This document shows positions 1 through 11,560 of a DNA stretch of 64,000 nucleotides, piece by piece. The stretch is taken from NCBI GenBank assembly GCA_019454045.1, contig SKCR01049634.1:1-64000 (forward strand). The letters run 5' to 3'. Below the pieces are notes generated by a model that was given only the letters and a program-made list of their open reading frames with translations, had not been told where the DNA came from and did no database searches. The stretch is from Zanthoxylum bungeanum (taxonomy: Eukaryota; Streptophyta; Magnoliopsida; Sapindales; Rutaceae). A program made the position numbers and the translations under genes. The number at the start of each line of letters is the position of its first letter. Within the stretch, counting starts at the first letter, position 1.

Positions 1-823
1 ATCAAAGACGATCAAATTTCTGGTCACATTCTTTTCTTTCTTCGGCATTTTGTTATTTATTCTTTTTGTGCTATCCTTTTTTATTTATTTATTCACTTTC
101 ATCGTTATTTTATTATTTCGCATTTATTTTGTTATTTATCTTTTCATCGTTATTTTATTATTTTGCCTTTTATTTTATTCATTCATGTTGATGATTATCC
201 GCATATGCATGGTTATATTTTTTATGTCCGTTTACATTGCATTGATGATTATGTATGTGATTATCCCTTGCGGTATATCGGATGGAAACCCAGACATAAA
301 TTCCGTAGCCGAATCCGAATGGACGGTAGTGCGGTCTGTACTTGGGATACAACTCCACGTACCACTCGGGAAATATTCATAAATATTTATTTGCTATTTA
401 TTTATCGATGCTTTTCCCGCTTATCTTTGTTTATTATAGTTTTTATTACCGCATATTGTACTTATTAATATAATATGTTTTTTTTTAACTATGTTATTAT
501 TATTTTGATTGAGTATGTTATTATGTTTTCTTTATTCACTTTTTTGCATGAATTGCATTAAGACTTGGCTATACCATTGTGTGAACCCCTCCATTATACT
601 GGCATAAGTAAAGGACCATTCCGAACCAACGGTTTAAGGTATTCCCTTGCGAGGGGTGAGTGCAGCCTTAAAACTTTTCCCATTTCACACTGGGTGGAGA
701 CTCCTTTATTCTCCGGTTTAGTCCCCCGCGGGCTACTATGTACTCTCTACGGGCTGCGAGCCCAATAGTGTCGTGGTCGCCGAGAATCATAAGCATAGCG
801 GTGAACCCTGCTTCGCTCCTACA
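1..823 (+). repeat. 5' LTR of Tat-1 (partial)
   Basis: Matches the right-hand 820 bp of the 3' LTR (8797-9616), with scattered substitutions, and ends in CCTACA just before the primer site. The first 20 bases match their counterpart poorly, so a small rearrangement or divergence sits at the window edge. It contains a pyrimidine-rich T/A tract (30-240) and the conserved module around 270-370 that Tat-2 LTRs carry twice each. Confidence 0.85.
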
Positions 824-825
824 GA

Positions 826-843
826 TGGCGACTCCACTGGGGA
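826..843 (+). promoter_or_regulatory. Primer binding site of Tat-1
   Basis: TGGCGACTCCACTGGGGA begins two bases after the 5' LTR end (CTACA). The same motif adjoins the 5' LTR of Tat-2 on the other strand at 47735-47752. PBS sequences starting TGGCGAC are typical of Tat/Ogre-type elements; I could not assign the primer tRNA with certainty. Confidence 0.85.
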
Positions 844-2000
844 TAGAGAATCGGCCCTGAAATAATACCTTGTAGTGTCCGTGGCTTTGGCTTTGGCTAC
901 CCAAGTCTCATATATTTTGCATACACTTCTTACCCTCGATGGCGTCATGTATCGTGAAATCGCTTTCACTTAAGGCGGCGGATCATTATGCGATGATAAT
1001 CATCACTCGTTGGCACGTACCCTAGGGTATAAAAAAGGCGCGCTCACTTGGTCGCTCGAACCCTTGAGTGAGGAGACCTAGTTGTGAGCAACCCTTCACC
1101 GATGAGAGCCTATATCCATACCCTTGTAAAGCCCACATATGAACCATAGTTATGCGTCCTATAGAAGCTACCCCCAATGCTTGTGTTTGGGACCATTATC
1201 ATTTGGATCCATTTGGGCCTCTCGTCATAGGATACGAAATTGTTGGGCCACTTAAACTGGGACGAGTTTGTATCTTATGATGATTGGGCCAAAAGTTTTC
1301 AAAATGACGATGGGCCACCTTGTGTTTGGGCCTCCTATAATTTGAAGTTGTTTAGCCACCTTATCGCAAAAGTGTAAACCTGTTGGGCCTTTTCAACTGG
1401 GACAAGTTTTCACCTCGCGATAATCTGATTGAACGCTTTAAAATGATAACGAGCCAACTTGTATGAAAACCTTGATGGGCTTAGAAGGTCCAAACATGAT
1501 CCGAATATGCCAAATGCATGAGTCTGATATCCGCACTGAATTTCATCCAGGAAGGGTACGCCTTGTTATGGCATATTTGTATACTTTTGGATATCTCCAA
1601 GTCAATCCCCACAACCGTGATTACCAAGGGCCTAATTCGTCGTTTCTAGACAATGGTACGATCCTCATAATAGGCTTAGTCAATATTGTAAATGGGCGGT
1701 CTTTGTCTTTTACCAATGGAAATGGACTGAGGTAGCCAAGGTTAACCCTTGTAGCGTAGGAGAGAACGATTTTGTATACCCCACATTGGTGCATAAAATA
1801 AGCCATACCTAGGACAGAAATGGACTTACCCCGAGTGTGGGAGGAATAAGGTCGGAAGGATATATGATGTTTTGATAACCATATGCATCTCATGCATCGC
1901 ATGCATACACGCATCATGCTAACTCCTTGTCTTAACAGCCATCATAGATATCCGTTGGGTTAGAGAAGAATGAAGACTTGTCAATAAGAGGTTAGCAAGC
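844..2000 (+). other. Long untranslated leader of Tat-1 with repeats
   Basis: No credible gene. A TATAAAAAA box lies at 1028-1036, and the same box with similar flanks occurs in the Tat-2 leader (47355-47364, - strand). From about 1190 to 1480 there are irregular repeats built around TGGGCC and AAACTGGGACGAGTTT; a homologous set fills the Tat-2 leader (46740-47200). Long, repeat-rich leaders are known in Tat/Ogre elements. Confidence 0.6.
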
Positions 2001-2860
2001 ATGAATGCGTCAGACATTGAAAGTTCCCGCATGGATCAAGTGGAGTCCAACATCACCAAAATTACCGAGCAGCTATAAGCTTTGACCAACGCCATGGCCA
2101 ATCTGACAGTACCCCACACAGTAGGAGCAAAAAATAATGAGGATGAAAGACGTGAGATGCCCCCGAATAGGGTGAGTGAAGAAATCCTTATTTTTGATGA
2201 TGACACGACTGAGTATGTTGCGGGAAGGATAGCCGGGTCTCAGGCAGAGTTACAGAAACTCAGAGAACAAGTAGAGTCAATTTCCCGCAAGCTGAAGGGA
2301 AAACATGAAGATCTGTTAGACTATGATGCAATGACTTTCGAAGAACAGCTGCCTCCCCAGTTTAAGATGTCTGACATGGCCAAGTTCAATGGGAATAGAG
2401 ATCCTAGGGTCCATCTCCGACAATATATTTCAGTGATGAGTTCAGTGGGTTTGTCGAAACATCGAGTGCAGAAGATGTTCGGGATGTCACTGGAAGGGGC
2501 GCCCGCAGTATGGTATCATGGCCTGGAGAGAAAAGTCAGGGATGACTGGATGACGTTAGCGGAGGCCTTTCTGAACCAATATGTCATGGATTTGGATGAT
2601 CATTAAGGGCACCAAGCCCTCCATTTATAAAAAGCTGAGGAGGATGGCCTCCATGATTAGTGACTTTCGACAGCTAATAGAAACTGTCATGGATATCGAG
2701 GAAGAGGAAGCCGAGAACAGAAAGTTTTATGGCCAGAATAGCATGACCATTGGGGGGCCTTTAGGGACCAAGCCTGCTCCTGCTGAGGTCGCTGCCATCA
2801 GAAACAGACGATTCTCCAATTTTAGTAGACCTTTTGTCAAAGGTGTTTGAAATGATGAAG
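2001..2860 (+). pseudogene. Tat-1 gag (capsid-like) pseudogene
   Basis: The frame opens with ATG at 2001, matching the Tat-2 gag start, but meets an in-frame TAA at 2076-2078. It then stays open to 2606 and covers a coiled-coil-like stretch (AELQKLREQVESISRKL) and the retrotransposon gag core (KFNGNRDPRVHLRQYI, LEGAPAVWYHGLE). Near 2600 a stretch present in Tat-2 (after QYVTDLE up to IKGTKP) is missing, and the frame resumes at about 2608 as IIKGTKPSIYKKLRRMAS. Gag would form the cytoplasmic virus-like particle. Homology to Tat-2 gag is clear by eye. Confidence 0.85.
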
Positions 2861-3550
2861 AGGCAAGGACTCCTAAAATATTTAGAACCTAGACCACTTC
2901 CGAGCCATGTGCTATACCGTCACCACCATTAGCAAAAAACCTATGAAATCGACAACTGCACCCGCCTTAGACATGAGATCCAAGACTTCATTGACACCCA
3001 TAAGATACCCGACCCAGAAAAAGAACAACCCAACACACACAGAAACCCTCTACCCAATTATCACTATGTTCCACCACACACCTACACGATCAACTCCGGC
3101 TTACCCGAAAGCCTTGTCCTCCAAACTCTCAACCACCAAGTTTTTTGCATGGGATATGAGATAGCAGCAGTGAAGATGAAACAGAGCAGGGGAGAGATTT
3201 TTGGGAAAACTTCTCGAGTAGTGACGAAGAAGAGGTAAAAAAGAATGACTCGCAGTGGGTGTTTTTACATTGATGTAGCGGATAAATGCAAAGAAGTGCT
3301 AATAGAAAGCCGAGAGGTGATGGAGAATACGGATAACACCGATGGGGATACTGTGTTGCGTCAATTGAAGAAGACACATGCACAAGTGAGCATATAAGAG
3401 TTATTATGCACCTCTCAAGAGCACAGACGAGCCATGGTAGAAGCTTTAAGTAAGATAATGGTGTCTGAAGATGCAAACCCGATAATGTTCGTAGGGTCGG
3501 TACAGAAAGAGAATAGGCAGATGATAACGTTCTCCGAAGAATAGCTCCCG
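2861..3550 (+). other. Decayed gag C-terminus and spacer of Tat-1
   Basis: Short frames such as 2907-3164 are out-of-phase readings of the gag tail. Tat-2 has the homologous stretch at about 45330-45600 on its - strand, where a phrase like RHEIQNLIDAHTIPDPEKE can be read. Several indels and stops break it. No independent gene is seen here. Confidence 0.5.
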
Positions 3551-4216
3551 ATGGAAGGGAGGAATCACAACAAGCCGCTATTCATAAAAGCGGAAGTAAA
3601 AGACAAGAAGACATCTTGTATGATGGTGGATGATGGCTCATCTATCGATGTGTGCCCTTTGAATATTCTGTCAAGGTTGGGTATGCAGACAACAGATTTA
3701 AACCCCTCCAGCATGACTATCAAAGCCTATGACGATAGAAAACAGAGAGTTGAAGATACTTTTGTCACAATAGTCAAAGTGGGCCCGATAGAAGACGATG
3801 TGGAGTTCACAGTGCTTGATATCCCAGCAACATTTGCTATGTTATTAGAGAGGTCGTGGTTTCACAAACTTGGGGGCGTGCCATCCACTTTGCACCAGGT
3901 TATTAAGTTCCCACATATAGGAGAAGTTGTCACCATCAGGGCTGAGGTAGACAATAATGTGGCTGGTTTAGACATACAACCTTTCACAAGGTTCCAGGTG
4001 GCGGCAAACTTCGAAGAGTGGGTGGACCCTAAAGTGGCTAGAATCATGGAAAAAATGAAATATGAGCCAGACACAGGTTTGAGTGCTAGAGGAGCACTGC
4101 TAGATTTCAAGGGACAGACCACTAAGAGAGGATTGAAGTATGAATCCGATGGGAATGAGCCGAAGACTAAGAAGAAATGGATGAAGCTGATGGAATACTT
4201 TGTGAAAGCCACATGA
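3551..4216 (+). pseudogene. Tat-1 aspartic protease domain and downstream linker
   Basis: An open 221-codon stretch begins about 70 nt before the protease core. VDDGSSIDVCPLNILSRLG carries the D-(D/S)-G active-site triad of retropepsins, followed by the flap region and an LLERSW segment in place of the usual LLGRPW. It would cleave the Gag-Pol polyprotein inside the particle. It is cut off from gag upstream by stops and from RT by a TGA at 4214-4216. Although open, it is surrounded by broken frames, so I call it a pseudogene fragment. Confidence 0.8.
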
Positions 4217-4356
4217 TATCAATGAGAGCCTGAACCGGTAGAAGTCAATGGGATCATAGTACCAGGATTCAAGATCTTCAAGGATGTGATGGGCAAGGAA
4301 CCCAAGCAGAGGGAGTTACAAAAGAGGAAGATAAATGGGAAGAATAACTGCTGCAG

Positions 4357-5233
4357 TTGGAGAATCTGACGCTCGAGGAAAGCAAGAAGACAGAAGAAGA
4401 CAAGGCTGCAGATGATAGAGATGTTTATTTTCCTGACTTATTTGATTGTAATTCTGCATTTATTTATCATAAAGACATTGATTTTGCTTACTTGTTCGAG
4501 TCTTTTCCTGTTAGTCTGCATCATAACACGCATGACATGAGCATATTTGACATTAACTCAACAAAGAAAAATGCATTTAATCTTGGTAAATGTGAAAACC
4601 CCAAGGAAATCTTAATTGCAAGTGAGGTTACCTATGATGAGTGGAAAGAATTAGAGAGAATATTAATAAAATATGCAAAAGTATTCGTCTGGTCCTATGA
4701 AGACATGCCAGGAGTGGACAGAAGTATTACCCAGCACATGATACCAACTTATCCGAACATGAGGCCAGTAAAACAAAAGCTCCGAAGAATGAGGCCAGAA
4801 TGGGCCAAAAAGGCTAGGGATAGAAGTGGACCCTGGAAAGATCAAGGCAATCACCGAGATGCCCGCACCAAAGACAGAAAATGAAGTTAGAGATTTTCTC
4901 GGAAAAATCCAGTATATCAGTCGATTCATTACCAAACTAACATTAGTATGTGAGCCCATTGAGGAAGGACCAGCCTGTGGAGTGGAATGGGTAATGTCAA
5001 GAAGCCTTTGACGAAATCAAAGAATACTTGGTTAAGCCGCCCGTCTTGAGACCCTTAAGGCCGGGCAAACCCTTGGTGTTGTATTCAGCCATAGAACTCG
5101 AAGCGCTGGGGGCGATGATGGTACAGGCAGATGAGACATGGGTGGAATATGTAGTCTATCACCTCAGTAAGAAGATGTTTCCGCATGAAGCCCGCTATCA
5201 AGAGGCGAAAAAAAAATGTTTGGAGGTGATGTA
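4357..5233 (+). pseudogene. Tat-1 reverse transcriptase/RNase H pseudogene with RT core deleted
   Basis: The frame starts with a pre-RT linker containing FIYHKDIDFAYLFESF and enters RT at VFVWSYEDMPGVD and PVKQKLRRMRPEW. Near 4815-4830 it jumps to the end of the RT connection domain (KIKAITEMPAPKTENEVRDF) in another frame. The palm domain with the YxDD catalytic motif is therefore missing. An RNase H start follows (GKPLVLYSAIELEALGAMM) and breaks off after CLEVM at 5232. Reverse transcription and RNA removal could not be supplied by this copy. Confidence 0.85.
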
Positions 5234-5239
5234 GGCTAG

Positions 5240-5700
5240 ATGGCCAAGTTTATAGCCCGTAACACAATATGGCGATACAAAATGCCCCATCACATAGTGA
5301 CAGACAATGGAGTCCAATTTCAGAAGTACATGATGGAGGCAGTGTTACCAGTGGAAATAGAAATACAATCAACGTGGGTACTAGCAAAGCCAGGATTTCC
5401 TGAGCAGGAATGGACCTCGCAGAGGTTCGAACAGCTAGCGTTACTGGATGAGAAAAGGATAAAGGCCTTGCACCACATGCATCTATATCAGAAAAGGTTG
5501 GCCAGGGCGTTCAACAATAAGGTACGTCTCACCAAAATCAGAGAAGGTGATCTAGTGCTCAAGTAGTCGAAGCCACTGATAATGGACCCAAGGGGAAAGT
5601 CCAGGCCCAATTGTGAAGAGCCATTCTGAGTTAAAAAGGTGATGGGGAATGGGGCAGTGAGACTGTCAGATTTGGAAGGGAACTAGTTCACCGAACCCAT
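5240..5700 (+). pseudogene. Tat-1 integrase fragments
   Basis: MPHHIVTDNGVQFQ is the second catalytic-Asp block of a DDE integrase. It is followed directly by sequence from the far C-terminus (LLDEKRIKALHHMHLYQKRLARAFNNKV), so the zinc-binding domain and the catalytic Glu region are absent. A tail homologous to one in Tat-2 (about 45030-45080, - strand) follows at 5655-5715. It is non-functional as read. Confidence 0.8.
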
Positions 5701-7542
5701 CAACATGGACAGGCTGAAACAATATTTTGCATAAAAAAAAAAAGAAAGGCTCGTTGGGGTGAAAATCCGCAAAGGACAGCCCAAGCAAAATATAGAGCGT
5801 GAGTGAGCAAGAAAAATGGTTAACTGTAAAATTCGTGAGGAACAGTTGACGACAGAGGTACCCTTATAATTCATTATTTCTTACATATGTACTAAGAGGT
5901 AATGTAAACGCCTTTATTGAAACAAATGTTCAAGATGTTCATAGATAGCATAAATCCCAGCTAACCGGGAAAGATTAGAGTCAAGTAATTATAAATCACG
6001 TCTTTTGTTTCTTAGATGTTGGACCAAGGTCAGGAGATCTAGGAGAAAGAACTTCGAGAATGGAAAGAAAAAGAAGAGCCTTGGGAATGAGGACGAAAAA
6101 AACTCCGGGAATGGAGAAGAACTCCAAGAATGGAGAACAACCTTAGGAATGAGGAAGAGCGAAGAGCCTCGAGAATGAGGATGAATCAGATCTGGAAAAA
6201 AAAAAGAGAAAAAAAAAAGAAAAAAAAATAATCTTTAGCTCGCTGAGTTGAAAACCTGAAAAGGCGACTCAGGCAAGATAGAGCGATCCGCTAAGTTGAA
6301 AATCCGAAAGAACAGCTTAGGCAAAAGATAAGACCAACCTGCAAGACAAATGAACTCCCAAGAAACCGGCTTGCAGGATGGTGCTTTACACGAAGCACAA
6401 GGCAGTACCTTTTCCGCATCCTCAGGACATCAAAGGAAAGCTTCGAGAATCGGAAGACATGATTTTCAGTATCCGAGAGGGGTAGTGAGAGAAAAATGCA
6501 AGCCGAGAATGGCAGCACACTTCTCGGGGAGAATGCATATTTTGAAATCTGGGAATCGGAAGACATGATTTTCAATATCCCAAAAGGATGAAGCCGCTTT
6601 CAAAAAGGCATAATCCACATTGACCTGGTGCATGTAGCGGAGAGCAGAAAGCTGAGCCAGGTCTGGGGATGACCAGTCTACCACCCCGCGAATAAGAGAC
6701 ATAACGGGATCTTGAGCCATGGGACCAAAGAGAACTGAGCAATCACCATAGGAGAATGGACAGAAGGAAAATGTAAGCAGGCCAATGGGGTGTCCAAAGA
6801 TTTTTATAAGAAAAAAGGCACCAAAGAGCGCAAGGAAGGCCTAACCAAGGATAACATCAAGCCAACATGACAAAGAAAACCCATCGGAATAGGGAATACA
6901 TCCATGCATACATGCATACATGTTACATACACATCATTTTTGTTTTGTGTTCGCAGGCTGTGAAGAAAAGGAAAAAACGACGAGGACGAGCAACTCCAGG
7001 AACGGATAGGAGCTTCGAGAATAAGGACGGATCAGAGGTCGAAGTGCCTCACCACTATCGGTTCAACAGTTCATGAAGGAATCCTAGGGCCGAGGATCAT
7101 ATTATCAACAGTTTTGGGAATGACTCCTAAGGGTCGAAGCCCACATTATCACAGTTCATGAATGAATCCCAGAGGTTGAAGTGCCCCAGAGAATGAAGCA
7201 TCACACACCCAGCACAATTCGGGAATGAAGCCCAGATATCGAAGCATCTCACACCCATGATGGTTCAAGAATGAAGCCCAGAGTTTGAAGCACCTCGCCA
7301 TAACCTTAACTCGGTTCGGGAATGAAGCCTAGAGATTGAAGCATCTCACACCTAGCATGGTTCGGGAATGAAGCCCAGAGGTCGAAGCACCTCGCGCCAT
7401 CAACTCAACTTAGAGATCGAAGCATCTCACATCAGCAGCGAAACAACAGGTAAGTCCGGCAATGGCCGACGAACTAGGTAAGCAAAAATACATGAATGAC
7501 TTTGATAGGGTTGTCACCATCACACACTGCACAAGCCCCATC
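5701..7542 (+). repeat. 3' non-coding region of Tat-1 with GA-rich tandem repeats
   Basis: Between integrase and the polypurine tract there is no gene. The left part (6040-6560) has repeated phrases such as GGAATGAGGA and GAAAATCCGAAA. From about 7070 to 7440 an irregular array of roughly 45-60 bp units contains GGGAATGAAGCCCAGAG and CGAAGCACCTC. Tat-2 has a comparable array in the same place (44150-44800), so this is a family trait. Confidence 0.7.
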
Positions 7543-7556
7543 AAAGTGGGGAAAAC
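7543..7556 (+). promoter_or_regulatory. Polypurine tract of Tat-1
   Basis: AAAGTGGGGAAAAC directly precedes the TGTAGACACTGC start of the 3' LTR. Tat-2 has AAAGTGGGGGCGAC in the same position on the - strand (44017-44030). It would prime plus-strand DNA synthesis. Confidence 0.85.
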
Positions 7557-9616
7557 TGTAGACACTGCATTTTTGCATAAGCCCGATGATGAGCCTCGTA
7601 TGGAGGCACTACTTGAAAAGTTACGGAAGTTGCGAAGAACGGATGCTGGAAGGAAAGAAAAGCTCCAAAATTAGCACCTCATCGGATTCAGACTCACTAG
7701 CCAGCCTCGGATCCGCTCAGCCGCTGTTTCAAACCTTAGCCTCGGACTGGCCCATTACCCTGCAACCCACACAATCGGCCCAAGACCCCATGCAATCCAT
7801 CCACACGCCCAAGGCCCATACAATCCACCATGCACACCCAAATCCTCCCAAATAAATAAAATCCCATGCAATTCACATGTGCAAATCCCCTCAAATCACT
7901 TTCCAATTTAACAAGATTTGATATCCCATCTTTTCCAAATAACAAGATTTGAAATCTCATCCTCACCAAATTTATGATATTTTTTCCAAAAATAAATTTC
8001 CCAAATTTCCATGATTTATTTCCATATTTTGGAGATCCTTTCAAGCATTATAAAAATGAGCCATTTTCTTCCTTTGGTGGGGGGCTTACACGGCAATCAT
8101 CATCAAGAAACCCTAAGCTCTCTTATCTTCTTCTTCTTCAAGCCATCACCGAACCACACAACCAACAAAAAACCCTAAGCCATCATCGAAAAACAACCAA
8201 AAAGAAACCTAAAACCACCGAAAATTAGCAGCAAAAATAACCCAAAACAGTGCCAAAAACCAAAAAAACGACCAAAAAATCTAAAAAACGGCAACCAAAC
8301 AACCAGCCAAAACGACCAAAACAAACCCAAAAAACAACGACAAACAACCAGCCAAAGCGACCAAAACAAACCCAAAAAATAGCGACCAAACAACCAGCCA
8401 AAACAACCAGAAAACCAAAAACAGCAACCAGCCAAAACAACTAAAAAATCGGAAACAGTAACCAGCCCAAAATCGAGGAAAACAACCAGCAAAAACAATG
8501 TTAAAGACAACCAAAACAGCAGTAAAAAAATAGTGAGCAGAAATCGAAACAGCAAGCCGAGAAAATAGTGAGCAGAAACCAAAAAAACAACCAGAATACA
8601 TTGAGCAGAAATCGAGAAAATAGTGAGCAGAAATAGTGAAACAGCGAACCGAAAATAGCGAACCATCAATCTTTCTGGCGACGGCCTAACGTACTTCCGA
8701 GAAAGCAACTTAAAAGGTAAGACCTGATGGCACTCTTTACCATATTTATTTTATAGTTCCGGACGCTGCGTGTCTGGCTAGACGTGAAATACGTCATGGT
8801 CACATTCTTTTCTTTCTTCGGCATTTTGTTATTTATTCTTTTTGTGCTATCCTTTTTTATTTATTTATTCACTTTCATCGTTATTTTATTATTTCACATT
8901 TATTTTGTTATTTATCTTTTCATCGTTATTTTATTATTTTGCCTTTTATTTTATTCATTCATGTTGGTGATTATCCGCATATGCATGGTTATGTTTTTTA
9001 TGTTCGTTTACATTGCATTGATGATTATGTATGTGATTATCCCTTGAGGTACATCAGATGGAAACCCAGACATAAATTTTGTAGCCGAATCTGAATGGAC
9101 GGTAGTGCGGTCTGTACTTGGGATACAACTCAACGTACCACTCAGGAAATATTCATATATATGTGATTAACCCATTTTTGTTTGCTATTTATTTATCGAT
9201 GCTTTTCCCGTTTATCTTTGTTTATTATAATTTTCGTTACCACATCTTGTACTTCTTAATTTAATATGCTTTTTTTTGAACTATGTTATTATTATTTTGA
9301 TTGGGCATGTTATTATGTTTTCTTTATTCGCTTTTTTGTATGAATTGCATTAAGACTTGGCTATACCATTGTGTGAACCCGTTCATTATACTGGCATAAG
9401 TAAGGGACCATTCCGAACCCAACAGTTTGAGGTTTTCCCTTGTGAGGGGTGAGTGCGGCCTTAAATTTTTTCCCAGTTCACACTGGGTGGCGACTCCTTT
9501 ATTCTCCGGTTTAGTCCCCTGCGGGCTACTCCGTACTCTCTACGGGCTGCGAGCCCAACAGTGTCGTGGTCACCAAGCATCATAGGTATAACGGTGAACC
9601 CCGCTTCGCTCCTACA
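7557..9616 (+). repeat. 3' LTR of Tat-1 (2060 bp)
   Basis: It begins TGTAGACACTGCATTTTT, the same start as Tat-2 LTRs, and ends CCTACA. At 8228-8660 it holds a minisatellite of CAACCAGCCAAAACAACC-like units, which yields long spurious open frames on both strands. PBS-like TGGCGACTCC occurs inside the LTR at 9488-9497. It aligns with the partial 5' LTR over 8797-9616 with visible substitutions, so this insertion is older than Tat-2. Confidence 0.85.
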
Positions 9617-11016
9617 GTAAGGTTATTCTTTATTTAAAGAGACTAAATTGTGTGTGCCTATCTGTTCTATGCGAGAAGAATTGGTACATAAAGCATATAG
9701 TGGAGGTCTTATAGGTCATTTTGGTGTTAAAAAAACTTTGGATATCTTACATGAGCATTTTATTGGCCTAAAATGAAGAAGCATGTCATGCGTATTTGTG
9801 ATGGGTGCATTACTTGTAGGAGGGCAAAATCTAACGTTCAACCACATGGGCTTTATACACCGTTACGTGTTCCCCAGGTACCATGGGTAGATGTTTCCAT
9901 GAATTTTGTGTCAGGATTGCTTAGATCGATGAAGGGACGAGACTCTATTTTTGTTGTAGTTGACCGTTTTAGCAATATGACACACTTTATTACATGTCAC
10001 AAATCTGATGATGCCACACACATTGGTGACATATTTTTCTGTGAGGTTGTTCGTTTATATGGGGTGCCTCGGAGTATAGTATGAGACATATATGGAAAGT
10101 TTTTAAGTTATTTTTGGAAAAATTTATGGGGTAGGCTGGGAACTAAACTCTTATTTTACACCACTTGTCACCCACAGACTGACGGTCAGACTGAAGTCGT
10201 TAACAAGACCTTGTCCCAACTATTGCGTACTGTTATTTCTAAGAATTTGAAGTCATGAGAAGAATGTTTACCTTTCATTGAGTTTGCATATAATCGTAGT
10301 ATTCATTCCACTACTTCTTATTCTCCTTTTGAAATTGTGTATGGTTTTAACCCACTAACACCTCTGGATTTATTGCCCTTGCCCATTGATGAGAGGATTA
10401 GCCTGGACGGTAAGCGCAAGGCCGATTTGGTCCAATCCATACATGAGAAAACACGAAAACACATTGAGAAGAAGAATGAACAATATGCCTCGCATGCCAA
10501 CAGGGGAAGACACCGTATCTCATTCGAACCAAGTGATTGGGTTTGGGTGCACATGCGCAAGGAGTGATTCCCAAAGCAACGACAGTCCAAACTCCAACCC
10601 TGAGGCGATGGCCCGTTTCAGATTCTTGAAAAAATAAATGACAATGCCTACAAAGTGGATTTTCCAGGTGAGTATAATGTTTCTGCGTCATTAATGTTTC
10701 TGACCTTTCTTTGTTTGATGCAGATTCGAGGTCGAATCCTTTCGAGGTGAGGGGGAATGATGAGGCCCAGGATGCAGCCCATGATGGACACGAACGGACC
10801 ACCACCGTACATATTCCAGAAGGTCCAATCACGAGGTCTCGATCTAAGAAGATCCATGAAGCAATGCATGGATTCATACATAAGATTATATCTAACTATT
10901 CCAACGCCTCTACAACATTGAGTATGGGTTTGAAGCCGGATGAACCCATGATGGTGAACCTTATTCAGGCCGTGGAGCAACGAGATACTTATGCCTATTT
11001 TATTATAGTTATTTGA
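9617..11016 (+). pseudogene. Integrase end of a second Ty3/gypsy element, truncated by Tat-1
   Basis: Reading from 9617 gives the H-H-C-C zinc-binding domain ([30 protein letters not shown]), then the DDE core ([24 protein letters not shown]) and a C-terminal tail with PFEIVYGFNPLTPLDLLPLP, IEKKNEQYASHANRGR and GPITRSRSKK. It is broken by a one-base deletion near 9762, a TGA at 10081-10083, and further stops around 10256 and 10565. The protein would join cDNA to host DNA. The 5' portion must lie beyond Tat-1, off the window. Confidence 0.85.
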
Positions 11017-11560
11017 TAATTATTAATATTTTATTTAGGGCTTGACATTTGTTTTAATTCGGCACTTTATTTATGTTTGAGTGTATTACTTTAAATTATT
11101 ATTTTATGTTTGGGAATTAGGTTAAGCGTGTAATGGTTTGCACGTGGGGATAGCTTAGGTTAGATTTAGGATACACGCATGTTGGCTTGTGGGTAGTTTC
11201 ATCTTTTGTCTTTTTTGGGTTAGAGTTTTTGGTTGAAGCCTCCTTATAAAAGGCTAACTTTTGGTTTTGTTTTGATCAACTCTTCTTCAATAAAATTATA
11301 TCAATTTCGTGAACTTTGAGAAACCCTCAATTTGTTCTCACTGATTTTGGCTTATCAAAGGTCTGTTAATCCTTTGTGGCGCCCCATTAGCACTCTAGTT
11401 TTCTATTGCTTGTTCTTCAGAGGTTTAGAGTTTTTATCCGAGTTGTCTTGGCTTTCTTGGGAATGGTTTCAGTCTTGTGTGGGTTTGCTTGGCTTGTTCC
11501 AGCCAGGTTCTCATCATCATGTCATTTGATGCTCCATGTGTGGCTTGGATCATGTCACTA
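11017..11560 (+). repeat. Probable 3' LTR remnant of the second gypsy element
   Basis: It directly follows the integrase tail. It has a TATAAAA box at 11245-11251 followed 30-60 bp later by a likely start region, an LTR-like arrangement. There are no long ORFs beyond chance. With no second copy in the window, the ends cannot be fixed. Confidence 0.4.

Larger units (their letters stand above)
1..9616 (+). mobile_element. Tat-1: decayed Ty3/gypsy (Tat/Ogre-like) LTR retrotransposon, 5' LTR cut by window edge
   Basis: Positions 21-823 repeat at 8797-9616, and the 3' LTR extends left to 7557, so the window begins inside the 5' LTR. Between the LTRs lie a primer site, a long leader, a gag, a protease, a broken reverse transcriptase and RNase H, integrase scraps, a repeat-rich 3' region and a polypurine tract, in gypsy order. 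Gag and pre-RT residues resemble the Tat/Ogre branch and are close to those of Tat-2 at 41443-50329. Every gene is broken by stops or by deletions, including loss of the RT core, so this copy cannot be autonomous. The downstream target duplicate would be GTAAG after 9616; its partner lies outside the window. Confidence 0.88.

Noticed and set aside
50..382. Hydrophobic 110-codon frame resembling a membrane protein, repeated at 8784-9047
   Set aside because: Both are in Tat-1 LTRs over a T-rich low-complexity tract; no conserved motif.
2907..3164. 85-codon Thr/Pro-rich frame
   Set aside because: An out-of-phase reading of the decayed gag tail of Tat-1.
8175..8708. 177-codon open frame on the - strand, rich in Phe, Trp, Leu and Val
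   Set aside because: It is the translation of the CAACCAGCCAAAA minisatellite in the Tat-1 LTR; overlapping frames on both strands are open for the same reason.
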